From Ananas comosus (Eukaryota > Streptophyta > Magnoliopsida > Poales > Bromeliaceae): a DNA stretch of 64,000 bases. The notes under the pieces were generated by a model, which was given only the letters and a program-made list of their open reading frames with translations, did not search any database and was not told where the DNA came from. The stretch covers positions 10,659,755 to 10,723,754 of the forward strand of contig NC_033638.1 of NCBI RefSeq assembly GCF_001540865.1, in the 5' to 3' direction. Each line of letters begins with the position of its first letter. Position 1 is the first letter of the stretch. The translations under genes were made by a program, and so were the position numbers. This document shows positions 12,032 to 24,613 of this stretch, one piece after another.

Positions 12032-13278
12032 AAATTGTCAAAGCACGTGTTCCTACAAATCTTTTGTGGGTTCTCAGAACGTAGGATTCTCTGTTTTAAT
12101 GACTACCGGGAAATTAATCCGACAGTCAAACATGGACGGATGGCGCCCCTTCACAGTCAAACATCTCCCGCATCTCTCTCCCCCTCTCCGGTGTGACTGT
12201 GTGTGTGCATGATTCCATGCACCGAGTGCACCACATCAGCCCTTATGCAGTCCATTAGCATCTGCAGCATTTGTTTCCAAATTTTCAATCTAATATTTAA
12301 GGGTGAGGTGCGTAGCTAACATGGGGTACCAGGCGTAGGCAATAGATGACACCTCTTCCACGCACGAATCTCGATTCCTGTGATTATTTCTGGCTCGCGG
12401 CCTACCCAAGCAAAAGTTTCTAGACGGGCAAGGAGAAGCGATGCTTGGGTCAGCTTATTAACGGGTAAGTTCCATCTTCTTTCGGGACAAAGAATTAAGT
12501 TGGACTGAATCATATTCAAAGCGGCAGAATATTTTATTGAACTGAATCACAATTAAGATCTATAAAGTATATCTATACGGTTTAATTAAATTAGTTGTAT
12601 TTTTCTAATAACTCTAATTTTTAAAATTAACAGTTATCGCAAATGATTCCACAGCTTGATGGAAATAGAAGAATGGTGTTATTTCAAGCCCTTCACGCTC
12701 TGCAGTCTGTTTAACCCAGCAGCCCAAATCACAAATCACTCTCTGATTCAAAAACTGTTCTTTTGGGTTCGGGTACAGGCACTTGCACCCAAGAAACCCC
12801 CCTCACCCAATTTGTCCTCTCTTTGGGCCCTTTTTATTTATGAGTTGAATCCAACACCTCCAGCAGCAACCTGGGATACGCACGGCCTCCGAGGCTTGAA
12901 CAACCCACGACAGCCCAATAGCCTCAAAAAGTTCCGAAAGCCCAGCTAGAGCTTTAGCCGGCTCGGCCCAATTGTAAGAAAAGGACCCGGAAAAGAGACT
13001 CGCCTCTAACTTTTATTACGGTTCTCACTATGGCAAGTAAAATAGCAGCAGTAAATACAGGAGCAATAGTTCTTCGTTCAATCAACGTTCTCATCTTGTC
13101 ACTGTACACATCTACGACTACGAGCGGTGAAAAACAAAAATACATGCATATGGGGCTAGCATCCGCACCAAAAATTGATATACTCTCACTTGTTAGCTCT
13201 ATCTATCCTTCTTCCTTTCGACAAAAAAATTCCCCTGTTTTCATTATCAGCATCTTTAAAAGGAGAGAAAAGAGCATC
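12032..13278. other. Intergenic, no gene recognised
   Basis: Nothing convincing is seen on either strand. The right-hand end is the 3' flank of the glycosyltransferase gene, whose stop codon is at 13279-13281. Confidence 0.55.
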
Positions 13279-15640
13279 CTAGGGCGGAGTGATGACCTCT
13301 CCCGGACTGCAATTATTGATTCGGACCTCCAAAACCCTTCCTCTCTTCGTTCTACTCGTTCTGCAACATTGCCTCCGAGGAGCCTGTTGCGCAGAAACAA
13401 AGGTTCAGTTGAGGTGGAGTGAATTGTGCGTAAAAAAGAGTAAGTAATCTCGTTTGAGAGCGTTTAAAAGATCGGTTACAAATTTAGATCACCAACGACA
13501 TGTGCAGTTTTCCTTTCCTTTTCATAATTATACAGATTTGTTGCAAACTTTTTCCAATTTTTTTAAAAGATTATGACTCAGCTTATTTTAGTCCACCTCA
13601 GAAAAAATTTAAAAAAAGTGTTTAAGTAGCGTGATGTTAACACTGAAATCAGAGTACAAGTTTACCAACAAATTGATTAAAATTAGTACTCCGTTGGTTG
13701 AATTGTTAAAACGAAGATGATGCGGACAACGCAAACTTACAATAGTAAATTCGAAGGAAAGAACCAAACTTGTATATAGATATAGATTATTTAAGAAAAA
13801 CCAATAAATAAATAAATATAAAATAGCCGATGCGAGAGAGCCAGAGAGGAGAAGAGAACACGCACCCGTTTCCACGAGTTCGGGTTCATGACGGGCGCGA
13901 ACACGGTGACCTTGCGGATCTTCGAAGCGGGGCCGAATCCGCGGCCCTCGCACCCGTGGTAGTTGCTCCCCGCCTCGCCCATCACATAGTCCGTGACCGT
14001 GCCGTTCACTCCGCCCCAGGTTCGAGCCCGGTCCGGGTAGCTCTCGACTCGGTCCAGGAAAAAGATCAAGGGCCGCTGGCAGGGCCGGTCCTGGGGACCA
14101 ACGGGTCGGGTGTTGAAGGTGAAGGGCCCGGGGCTGAAGCTGCGCCACGTTTGGAACGTCTCGAGGGCCACTTCCAAAGCCGTGGGGTAAAGCGTCCAAG
14201 GATACAGCTGCACAGTGTAGCCCCACGAGACCGAGACGGACCACACGTAGCCCGGCCCACGCTCGTAGCAAATGCTCTGCTGCACGATGCGGGCCGGGTC
14301 GAACCGCGACGCTCCGACCAGGGACCGGAGCGCCTCCAATTGCGTGGCGCCGCGCGGGCTTACGGGCTTCAGGTATTCGAGGTGGTGCAGCGACACCAGC
14401 GGAGCGATTGGGTGGGCCGCCAGCATCCCGTACGCGTCGCCTCGCACGTCCACCTGCAGGCCCACCACCCCAAACAGACCGTGAAAGGTAAGCGACAGGA
14501 TAAATAATACTCCTACATTAGTATTTTGTAACCAACTGAAACGAAGTAACTTATTTTTTAAATCAAAAAATCAAAAATATAGGATAAAAGAACATGGGAT
14601 GAACTATTCAGTTAAAATTTTGTTACGCAATGGTTGCAGGTCTCTTGCTTAGGAGGACTATAGGCAGGTAAAGGTGTCGGTTGGGTGAAGACAAATTGGG
14701 AGGCGATGGTTGGAAAAGGTACAGAGGACAAAAGGTGGCCACATAAATGACACCGGAGGATAAAGGAAAGGTCTCAATTATTTAGTTGGAAGGTGATTGA
14801 TCACCACAGATTTTCCTGACCCCGGGGGTGTCCCAGGTTGAATTTCCAGGATATAGGAATTGCAAATGCAATAAAGGAGTAAAATGCCTAAGTTATTAAT
14901 TCCACAGCTCAACATGGTTAATTACTGAACCTTCGCATTTCATTTAGTTTGAGAAAACGTCTTAAAACATGATTCGATCTATATAAATAGAAAAATAAAA
15001 AAAAAATATAAGTGCACCGATAGGCAGCAACAATTACAGATGGCAGGTGGGATAGGAATATAATTCATGTGAAAAATAGGGACCTCGGAAATCATGATAA
15101 AAAAAACATAACACTACCAAACCGATGGGTTACATTTCCTACCTTTCAAATATTTTAATGCGACGATCGTGTGTACGTGTGCGAGTGTCAGGGAGTGAGA
15201 GCGAGTGGGAGGCACGATTAACGTGGGACCAGAATATACGGAGTATATTTTGTGTTATTTTATTTCCAAACCTCGTCTCCAGTCGAAGATTTCGCAATAA
15301 CGCCGGACACGTGTCCCCAAAGATGGTGCTTATTTTATTCTTTTTACAAATTAAATTAAAAAAAAATGACCCTTCGTGACTCAAAAAAAAAAAAGTCAGA
15401 AGAGCTCGAGTTCGGCAACCAACAAGTGATTACTCCACCAATTTTATATATGCACCTCAAAGCATCAAATTTCCTCATTAGCACAAAAGCATATCGAACT
15501 ATTTTTGTAATTATTAGAAAAACATGAAACTTCCCTCAAAAAACAAGTGCCAATGGTATGAAATTAATGTGATCATTTTAATTCTCTAAGTTTACCGACT
15601 TAATTCCAGAATAATTCACTCAACTCAAAATCTATTCTGC

Positions 15641-15677
<37 letters not shown>

Positions 15678-16635
15678 GCAGCGGCAGTAACGGCAATGGC
15701 AGCAGGCGAAGGATATGATTTATTTTTTTTAAAAAAAAAAAAAGAAAAAAGAAAAGAAAAGAAAGAAAAGCTAAATTTACCTGGTGGAAGCCGGGCTCGA
15801 GAGTGAGGGGGATGCCAAGCTCGCTGAGGCAGGAGGAGACGCGCTCGTCGCTGCCGTAGAAGTTGGTGTAGCGTTGGAGGCAGGCGTCGATGATGCGGGC
15901 GAGCTCGGCCGCGGCGGGGTAGCTGATGGCGAACCCTGCGCCGCCGAAGGCCACGGCATACGAGTGCATCACGTCCTGCTCCACGCTCTCCGAGGGCGCC
16001 CCGATGTAGTACATCTCCTCGTGGTCGTACTTCCCCAGCACCCCCACCAGGTTCTCCGGGAAGAACACCGTGTCGTCGTCGCCCATCACGAACCACCGCG
16101 CCGCCTCCCCACCGCCCCACCCCGAATCCGGATCCGACGCGGCGCGGTACGCCTCCGCCGCGATCCGCGCGATCCGCGCCGCCGACGCGCGGTTCCCGAA
16201 GCGCGACGCGTCCGCGGAGACGCGGTACGGGGGGGACGTGGCGGGCCAGGGCCCCGCGGGCGCCTCGTCGAGCCACACGTGCCCGCGCATCTCCCCCGGG
16301 CGCCACCACAGCTCCGTGTACCCCCGCCGCCGGTCCCACGTGCGCGCGGAGCCCCCGATCCCGAAGACGACGTGGGAGAGGTCCGTCGCGGCGGCGGCGG
16401 CGGAGGCGGAGGCGGAGCGGAGGGCGGGGGCGGCAGGGGAGGGGACGCAGTCGGGGCAGCGCCATCGGTAGTGGGCGGAGAGGAAGGCGGAGTAGGCGAG
16501 GAGGGCGCAGGAGAAGAGGAGCGCGGCGGCGACGGAGCCCGTGACCCAGCGCCACCGCGCCTCGCAGCCGTTGCCCGCGGGGGAGAGGTGCGCTTTCCAT
16601 CTCTGCAACGCCTCCTTCATCTTCGCCCACCACAC
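13279..16635 (-). CDS. DUF604 family glycosyltransferase (GT31, fringe/beta-1,3-glycosyltransferase-like), type II membrane protein
   Basis: Three exons on the minus strand, all phase 0: 16635-15781, 14453-13866 and 13383-13279, coding for 515 residues. Introns are GT-AG (14454-15780 and 13384-13865). The N-terminus has a short cytosolic tail and one membrane anchor (about residues 33-54), as expected of a Golgi type II enzyme. Exon 1 holds the DxD-type nucleotide-sugar site FVMGDDDTVFF (DDD about 186-188) and the GGAGFAISY segment. Exon 2 opens with VDVRGD and carries AAHPIAPLVSLHHL, and ends NSWKR. The tiny exon 3 starts APRRQCC, the usual C-terminus of the family. Length fits plant DUF604 proteins (about 500 residues). 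Donor and acceptor sugar are not known. Exon 1 is very GC-rich, and intron 1 carries an (AAT)n run (15641-15677) and an A-rich tract beside the donor. Confidence 0.93.
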
Positions 16636-17019
16636 CCCACCGCACCCGATTGTAGTAAACCGAAACCCTAACTGGGAGGGAAAGAGGACGACGAGGACAA
16701 CAACGGAAAAACAAATCTCGGGCCGTTACTCTGGAATTCGCTGGCTTAATCTATCCGTACCTTAATAAACCTTGTCCTGGCCCCTGGGCGAAAGTGGTGG
16801 TAAAAATATATAAAATATATATTATATATATATATATCATCGGGGGGCGACCTAGCGAGTTTTTTCGTTCTTTTCTTTTTTTCTTTTTTTTTTATTTTTT
16901 TTCCCAATTGGAATTTTGGAATCAGAAACTCCTAGAAGAAAATACGCGTGAATCAAAGAAAGGTCCTAAATCAAGACTAAATCAATGGAATAATTTATAA
17001 CGTTATATTATAGACCATT
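16636..17019. other. Upstream region of the glycosyltransferase gene
   Basis: Leader and promoter DNA of the minus-strand gene, then a (TA)n tract near 16805-16838 and a T-rich tract near 16860-16902. No further gene is seen. Confidence 0.5.
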
Positions 17020-17960
17020 AAATGAAGGAAGAATTTTCAAATGGGCTTTCCAATCGTGGAAGAGTGTGTTGTCCACAAAGAACATTTTCAAATATGGACT
17101 ATACTGCGAGCTTAGGGATCGAGAACTTATCGACTTTTGGTCGGACAGATGGTGTGGCGAAATTTCTTTGAAAACACATTTTTCATACATATATGATAAA
17201 GTTGTTTCAAAGCAAGTTTTATTAAAGGGTGTTTCTTGCCTAATAGATGCAGAGGGCGAAAAAATTTGAGAGGAGTCGGAACATGGTCTCGGAATGGCCG
17301 TGTGGGACTTAGGAAATTCAAGAATATGCTTGCTTCCTTTCGGACGACAAATAAATATGGTGAAGTTCGTTGAAGATGGAATGCAGAAAATATGTTCTCT
17401 GTTAAATCGATTTATTTGGTGACTTGAAGGGGAGATATCCAAGATACCATACTGATTCATATTTGGAAACTTAAAATACCTTAATGAAAATTTTTTTTTG
17501 TGACTATCCCTTAAGAAAAAAATCTCCACGACTGATAATTTACTGAAAAATGGATGGTTGGGCAATCCTCTCTTTGTCCTTTGTGGTGAAGTTACGGAGA
17601 CAATGGACCACCTCCTTATAGGATGTGTATATACTAGGTTTATGCTTTTTTGAAATTTATAGGATGTGTTTACAGACAGTGAAGGACGTACTGACGATAT
17701 GGGGTAAAATGATCAGAAATATTAGGTCGGGGAAGATTCTGTAGGATCTTATTACCGTAGCAGCATGTTGGTGGCTAGTCTGGAAGGAAAGAAATAATGC
17801 GATTTTTAAAAACCATTTTGATGATCCTCTCTTCGCAGTCGGCGTATCAAGAAATTGGTAAGAGAGTGGAGGGACTTTTGTTGAGCTCACTGTTTGTAGC
17901 CAAGTTTTTTTTCGAAATGAATGAAACGAATAGCGTGCTACCTTGAAAGAAAAAGATTAC
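17020..17960 (+). mobile_element. LINE (L1-like) 3' fragment with zf-RVT region
   Basis: Broken frames on the plus strand encode the C-terminal part of a plant LINE ORF2. They include FWSDRWCGEISL, a zf-RVT zinc region (LCPLCGE, then TMDHLLIGC) and a W-rich tail (WWLVWKERNNAIF). It ends in the family tail (ATGAATGAAACGAATAGCGT, then GCTACC) followed by a short A-rich stretch. The same ORF region occurs at 45972-46439 on the minus strand. It is 5'-truncated and carries stops and frameshifts. Confidence 0.8.
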
Positions 17961-18158
17961 TAATCATGGGCTCCACAATAAAAACCAATTTTCTGTTAAA
18001 TTAACCAATACGTGCCAGGGCCCTCTTGTTTGTTTGCCAAGACACGACAAAATGACGCGACAAGATAATATTTCTATAATTAAATAAATATATTTATATA
18101 TATACATTTATGTAGTTTTAAAAGTTAGTTGGGATAAAGAGTAACGATTTGCATATAA

Positions 18159-18701
18159 GGGTGTATTTGGTTCTACGTAAAATTATGACAATAAGAATTC
18201 GTTGCAAAAAAATTTCGAAGAAAAATAAATTTTACGCCCTCTACCGTAAAATTCAATATTACATATACTAGTATTATAATTTATATTTAAAAATAAAATA
18301 TATTTAAAATATATTATACATTAATTAAGTATGTAATTTAATATGTGATAATATATATTTAATACTATAAAATAAGTTAATATGTATTTATAAATAATAT
18401 TTATATATAAAATATTACATAATAATATATTTAAAAAATAAAATTATATATATATAATGGAAGAGGGACGGTGGACTATCTCACGTGGTCCATGAGTTGA
18501 GGATGATCTCGTGGACCGCATGCTCAAAAGGCACGTGAACCGTGATTTTAGAAGGCTGAGTTTTTGTTTTCCGCGAACAATAGACGGAAAACAAAATTTT
18601 TTTTTCAGAAAAACTGTAACCGGATAATCAAATATTGAAAAAAAAAAATTCAATCGAAAAAAATTTTCAGATTAGTTTTACAGAGAATCTAACACACTCT
18701 A
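18159..18701. mobile_element. Probable non-autonomous TIR element (MITE-like)
   Basis: The left end reads GGGTGTATTTGGTTCTACGT. The right end, reverse-complemented, reads GAGTGTGTTAGATTCTCTGT, and both continue into TAAAA. The interior is very AT-rich with no frame. Superfamily not assigned. Confidence 0.45.
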
Positions 18702-19148
18702 AGTTAAAGCTCGTTAAGTTTTCACTATAGACCAACTAGAAATTGAGTTTCAAATTCTGTTAATACATTCCGCAGATGCCTTGATGATATATATATAGTA
18801 CACTTTTCTCTAATTTAGCAGTTATAAAGTTATGGTTGATGCTCTGGAAAAACCTTTCCTCCCTGCTGCTTCTTCCTGGAGAACTAATCAAATATGAGTT
18901 CCCAATCGGACCACCGATGTCGGGGGCTATGCATCAGTGACGGTGGCGCGCACTAATTTGGTGCGTTAGGCGTGCGAGGCAGATAGCCAAAAGAAAAAGA
19001 AAGTGGCGCACAAAGAGCCCTCGCATCGGTGACCGACTCACGACCAATAGCCCACATTTTGCTCGCGCAACTCGGCCCGGCCCATTTCAAACTGTTAACA
19101 TCATAACCATTCGGTAGCCCAAATCAACCTCCACCTCATACTATAAGC

Positions 19149-19708
19149 TTCCTTTGGTTCCAATATAAATAAAAATTGCTTATCTTAAGAATAGAAACAA
19201 CTTCANGATGAAATTGTGAGTATAAGCTGGAACTAGAAAAATTGTGTTTGGATGGTTTTTGGGAATAAGAAGAATAGTTGGTAGTTATAAATAAAAAATA
19301 ATAATACTATCCCTCTCATTAAATTTGAATTTGAATTTTGAATTTTTAAATTTTAACTTTTAAATTGTAAAATTCAAATTTAAACTTTAAACTTTAAAAT
19401 CTCAAATTGTAAATTTTAAAATTTAAAATTTAAAATTTAAAAAACATAGAATTTTAAATTTTGAAATTTGAAATTTTTAAAATTTAAAACTTAAAAAATT
19501 ATAAAATTTGTAATAAATTTAAAATTATCTCTTTCTCTCTCTCTCTCTCTCTCTCACTCACTCGCTCTCTCGAAAAAGCTGGAACCAGCTTGTTCCACCT
19601 AAGGGACGAAAACGCCAGTTCCCACCTCTCTCCTTTTTTTGTTTGGATACAAAGGGAAGGATAAGGTCTTATTCTCCCCTCTTATATCCAAACTAAACAA
19701 CACCTAAA
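19149..19708. mobile_element. Possible MITE with TTTGGTT-type ends
   Basis: Starts TTCCTTTGGTTCC and ends with the inverse TATCCAAACTAAACAACACC. Inside are AAATTTTAAA-rich palindromic DNA and a CT microsatellite (19531-19572). It resembles the element at 54517-55576. An assembly N lies at 19206. Confidence 0.4.
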
Positions 19709-21200
19709 CGTTTTCTCCTTCTTATTAAAGTTATATTTTGAATGTCGTTGTGGAAAACTACCGCCACGAGAGCCACTTCGAGCTTATTGAAAGGTTTTGT
19801 TCCAGCTGAGTTATTTGCAAAATGAGCATAAGTGTTCTTTTCTTTTTTTTTTTTTCTTTTTTTGGTACAATCCTCTTTTCTGTTTTGATGCTTATTTCAA
19901 CTTCTGTGTCATTGATTCGTTCATGTTAATTAGCTAGGTTTGCTAGCATGCTCTTGCTACTAATTGGATGAATTGATTTCTTTGGTCACCTTGGGCTGGG
20001 TGGCTCGAAGCCTCGAACGAGAATTGGAGTCATATATGTAATTCGTGTTGGATATTAATTTGGGCTAAACTGTAGACAACAGCAATGCACTAGAAGGTAA
20101 TTAAGCTTCAGTTTTTGTATATCATTTTTATTTTATGATTAACTGCAATTAATTATAATGCTGATTAATGATCGGGGTTTTGGACAGTTGATTATACTTC
20201 TAGAAAAACATGACTTCACCCAAGGAATGAGAATCTCAAAGAGCATATTCAAAAATAACTTGGAGAGAGAAAATTAATTATTCAACGTTAGAGGTTTATA
20301 TGTTTTCTCTGTTTTAATTTGTTTTCATATTCTAATTACAAGAGAAGTACCATTGAATTGCGGAATTTCAGATCATTTGTTTTTCTTCTTATTGATTAAC
20401 CCTATATATATATATACATGCTTATGCAAATGATCTGCATACAAACACAAATTTAAATTTTTCTTTTCTTCGATCTTTGCTAAGATGTTGGTTTGATAGA
20501 TCGATTGGCTATATTTTGTTCGACGTTCGCAATATAAACCCTGACATATTAAATAGATTAATTTGTTCTTCCTCTTGAAAAATGTCATCTAGGGTGTCTA
20601 TTGGCAAGAAAATAGTACAAATCCCTGCTTATGGAAATTCTTGCATATGAAAGGAAAAAATAGAAATATAAAGAGCATATATGAGATCAAGAAAGCCTTT
20701 TATTATTATGTTTTTCCCGGTGAGAAAGAGGAATGTAGTAAATAATGGTACATGCATTTACATGTAACGATATATGTAAAGTAATTAAGTACGTACACGC
20801 GTGTATTATAAATCTTATAGGCGCATATGTAAGTACATAAATTTGTGAATTAATTTACTCACAAGTCGACCCCAGCATTCACTGCCGTATTCTGCTCCAT
20901 ACAAATATGTACCAGACGAGAAATTTATGCACATAAAAATGGTTAGAAATAGACTGTTCATAAATGAATAATTATGTACATGTGCTTAATTGCATACGTT
21001 ATACAATAATATCACACCATTAAAATAATTTGATTCCATTCTTTCTTCGTAACCTTTTTAAACCTTTCTTAAAATTACATAATAAGTAGGCCGCATCATC
21101 GATCTCCTAATCAATCCAATAAATATAATATTCCTCTTCTCACTTTTCATAGCCCTAGTCTCCTACCACACCCTAACTAGATACACCCATGTATGTGGTC

Positions 21201-21236
<36 letters not shown>

Positions 21237-21754
21237 ATCCATACCCACATATATATATATACCTAATTCAAGCTGGCAACTCCCCTACATTTGTACTTCA
21301 TCACATATTCTCTAGCTGTTCTCACTGAGCAAAGCTTGTCCTTAAGCTAACTCCCCAACACAACACAAGACAAAGCCACCCCCTCTCGTTAATTTTCGTA
21401 TATACCAATAATATTCATTACTCTTGCACCTCTTAGGGAAAAATCACTTACTCACAACTCTTTCTTCATAAGGTTATATATCTTAATTTGTACGGGCTTA
21501 ATTTCTTTTCAATTGGATATATATGTTCTTAAATTGCCCTGTGGCCCGTCTCGCAATAACTAATTCATTCATCGCTTCTATCACATGGACATAAAAAGCA
21601 GGGCCTAGCAATAGCTAAGGTTTTGGTTTAGGCTTTCCTCGTGTAACTGCAGTAATTCCTCTTATAGGTGATAATCAATAGTCATATAAATATAGGAGGT
21701 AATCCCATGCAGGAGAACTAAACAAATTTAATTAAGGAGTGTGTGCATGATGTG
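19709..21754. other. Intergenic, no gene recognised
   Basis: AT-rich with a (TA)n tract at about 21204-21233. No coding or RNA gene is supported. Confidence 0.5.
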
Positions 21755-22059
21755 CACTACAACAAAATATGTTTTAGACAATACTTTTTAGACGACGCTC
21801 TATTCTAGTATCTTCAATATTTGACATGTACCGACACTATGATTAATTAAGTGTCGCTAATAAATATATTTTTATCAAATGTTGATAAACGTTCTTTGAC
21901 GCTATATTAAAACGTCGATATATTTATTCCGATATGTTTACTTAACGGACTCTTTGCTCGACGCTTGTAAAAGCGTCGACGGGAATATTCTTTTCGACGC
22001 TTTAAAACGTTATTAGTTATTGTTTAAAGTGTCATTTAAGTGCAAGATTTATTGTAGTG
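21755..22059. mobile_element. CACTA miniature element (non-autonomous)
   Basis: A 305-bp element beginning CACTACAACAAAAT and ending ATTTATTGTAGTG, the inverted termini of plant CACTA elements. The interior has repeated GACGCT/AACGTCG-type motifs in both orientations, like the subterminal repeats that CACTA transposases bind. The flanking 3-bp sites (GTG and GCG) differ at one base, so the target duplication has decayed or the end is one base off. No transposase is present. Confidence 0.8.
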
Positions 22060-22415
22060 GCGGCTTGAGCCATTTCTTTTCCCAAGAATCTATGAGCTTA
22101 TTTACTTACACTGTAATGAAATAACTCCATGCATGGGGTAGTTCGGGTATGGTGCTTTTAGAAAAGAGAAAAAAAAATTTTAAAAAAATTGAGTATTAAT
22201 ATGAACAGGGTATACACAGAGAAGAGAGAGATCTATGTTGGATGTTGGAATATTATTTTCAAAAAGAGATCGAATCCATGTACTGATGCATGGGAGCACA
22301 TATATTCTTAAACAGTCGACTCACATGGATGTTGTTTGGCCCTAACGCTGCATGGAATATTGTATCAGTGAACTACAGTGAGCTTATTAGTGTACTCACT
22401 GGGAGCCGAAGCGAG

Positions 22416-22462
<47 letters not shown>
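22416..22462. repeat. 47-base A homopolymer
   Basis: An uninterrupted A run after GAAGCGAG. It could be the poly(A) of a decayed retroposon, but no family tail is recognisable before it. Confidence 0.8.
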
Positions 22463-22464
<2 letters not shown>

Positions 22465-23752
22465 GCAATGCAAGCCTTTCATTCTTCCTAATTTGATCTA
22501 ACAATCTAACTTTATTTTTTTTTTATTTTCGCCTTGCTAACATTTATCCTCAAATTATTCTCACCTTTTCTGGCATTTCACCGCCAAACTAATATGTAGG
22601 TTTGTTTGGAATAAAGACGTTTCAATTTCATCTTCAGACTCTCGGCTCTTTAATTTGCAGAGTTTGTGAAAAATCACAGCCTAGACTAAAGTCTAGCAAC
22701 CATATATATCAGCCATAGAACAAATCACTCATGAATAACTAATTAATTAAGGGATAGCATATTTGTATTACACTGTGAACTATCGAAAAGCCTTGTCAAA
22801 AATCCATAATACAATGAACTTTATGTATCTTGCTTATTCCAAAAGATACATAGGATTCACTGACCAAAATTATACTTCGCATAATATAATGTATCTGATG
22901 AAAAAGCTTATTTCTACGGGCTAAATTTTGGACATTCAGATAATTAAGCACGACAAAGGAGACATAATTAGTTTATTGATCTTGCTATCATTCCCTCACG
23001 ATAGTATAAGAGAATTGTCATAATTAGAACATAAAGTTCTCTCATCAATGCAAAGTATCTGGGTTAAGGAAAAAAAAATCGCGTACTACATATATAAAGA
23101 AAGAGAGTTACATAAAATAAAATTAACTTTGATTGTTGAGATATGAAAGCTTCTGCGGTAGAGAATGTAAACTAGAGAAGAGCAAACAAAAAGAGAAGAT
23201 TACTGCAGTTTTGAGCTAAAACAGAAGAGATGAACTATTACGATCACTAGCTACGTACTTTTAATCTCCATATTCTTGCACATGAAAAATAAAAAATAAA
23301 AAATGATCTCAATCTATGGGTGCTGAATTATGGTTATACTATTTGGTTTTTGCCTTGTTTACTCTCAAAAAACGAAAGAAAGGTATTGCTGTAAGTATGA
23401 TATCCTACGGTAGTAGTTGTAGGAATCGCAAAGGTTATTAGTGACTCTTCTTCCACCTTTCTCATCATTGTTTACTAATGCAAAATATTATATTTATTTG
23501 TTGCAGTGTGAATTTAGCTGTATATCTTTTTTCAGCAAGAATGAATAGAGTTATATATGAAACATTTTAATTATTACAATTTATGGCAAAACAGGAGTTT
23601 CTTTGTTGTAATCAATTCACAGATGAACATATAGCCTTTTGGTAGAATAGGATAAGAATAAAGGGAAAAATTAAAAAGGAAACCGAAGCAAAGCGCTTCA
23701 AGGAAGCATACAGCAGATGATTCAAAAGCTAGACAAAATATATGCTACTTGA
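22463..23752. other. Intergenic, no gene recognised
   Basis: AT-rich sequence. The last few hundred bases are the 3' flank of the zinc-finger gene. Confidence 0.5.
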
Positions 23753-24613
23753 TTAAATTTTTGGTGGATCTCCAAGCCTGAGTTCAAGATCTAATTCCTC
23801 AACTGAGTTAGAACAAAGTTTGAGTACCTCAGGTTGCAACTGCTGACCTTTTCCTGCAAAAGATCTTGCGAACAAGGGAGATATTGTGTGATTAGTTTTG
23901 CTTCTCTTGCTGTTGATTGTCTCCTCACTATCCTCATCTCGATATCTTCGTGGCCGACAACCTAAATTATCTCTTCCGTGCGCTAATTCTTGGATACTAC
24001 GCGGTGGCTCGATAGTTTTTGGATCTTCATCAGAACACTGAACAGTAAAGGAAAGGGTAGTGTCTTTTTTGTTATGCCGAACATTTGGTAGAGAATAGGG
24101 AGGATAGATGAAGATATGCTCACTCCAAATTTCTGTCGCAGCTGATACAACTAAATCCCTATTATGAGAAGAGAGAGGAGAAGCAATATCACCGCAAAGA
24201 GAATTAGGGTTAGGTTTAGAACTGCATTCCAGTGTGGCTTGTGGTGCGTTGGGGTAGAGATCACGTCCATGGTCATCAGGACTATCTTGATTGTCGCCGA
24301 TGGAACTTGAGGATAACTTCAGCCGAGCTCGATCTCTACGGTGGACATTCATGTGACCGCCGAGGGCTTGCGCCGATCGGAATTCTCTTCTGCAGAAACT
24401 GCATGCGTATGATCTTGGAGGCCATGTGTAAACCCCCAAGAGCCCTTCAGAGTCTTCTGTGAAGGCTTTCTCTTCCCAGGAAGCTTTGTAGGAGGAGCTG
24501 TTGAGGGTGATGGCTCTCATAGGAGGGTGGAAGAGATCAGGCCCCTCATCACTTGGTTTCTTTCTTCTCCGCATCCGATACCCCTCTTCCTGGCCCTCCT
24601 TTTCACTGTGCAT
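23753..24613 (-). CDS. SUPERMAN-type C2H2 zinc-finger protein with EAR repression motif
   Basis: A 286-residue intronless protein. One C2H2 finger spans about residues 71-91 (C71, C74, H87, H91) and contains the plant-specific QALGGH motif. It is preceded by [11 protein letters not shown] and followed by [10 protein letters not shown], a context typical of the SUPERMAN/RABBIT EARS/ZFP10-11 group. A basic run RRRKK at 15-19 may help nuclear import. The C-terminus ends in LDLELRLG (about 274-281), an LxLxL EAR motif that in this family recruits TOPLESS-type corepressors. The architecture of one finger plus a C-terminal EAR motif points to a sequence-specific transcriptional repressor. Targets and developmental role cannot be read from the sequence. 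A shorter frame on the opposite strand is a shadow. Confidence 0.94.
   Translation of the reverse strand: MHSEKEGQEEGYRMRRRKKPSDEGPDLFHPPMRAITLNSSSYKASWEEKAFTEDSEGLLGVYTWPPRSYACSFCRREFRSAQALGGHMNVHRRDRARLKLSSSSIGDNQDSPDDHGRDLYPNAPQATLECSSKPNPNSLCGDIASPLSSHNRDLVVSAATEIWSEHIFIYPPYSLPNVRHNKKDTTLSFTVQCSDEDPKTIEPPRSIQELAHGRDNLGCRPRRYRDEDSEETINSKRSKTNHTISPLFARSFAGKGQQLQPEVLKLCSNSVEELDLELRLGDPPKI

Noticed and set aside
13830..14507. 225-residue plus-strand frame opposite glycosyltransferase exon 2
   Set aside because: Antisense shadow; no domain and no splice context.
15632..16714. 360-residue and 295-residue frames overlapping glycosyltransferase exon 1
   Set aside because: Arg/Pro-rich shadow frames in GC-rich DNA; the DDD motif and membrane anchor are in the other frame, which also splices correctly.
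21280..21700. Possible non-coding RNA or microRNA precursor
   Set aside because: No known microRNA sequence and no convincing fold-back seen by eye.
22416..22462. Poly(A) end of another retroposon
   Set aside because: No family tail or target duplication could be seen next to the A run.
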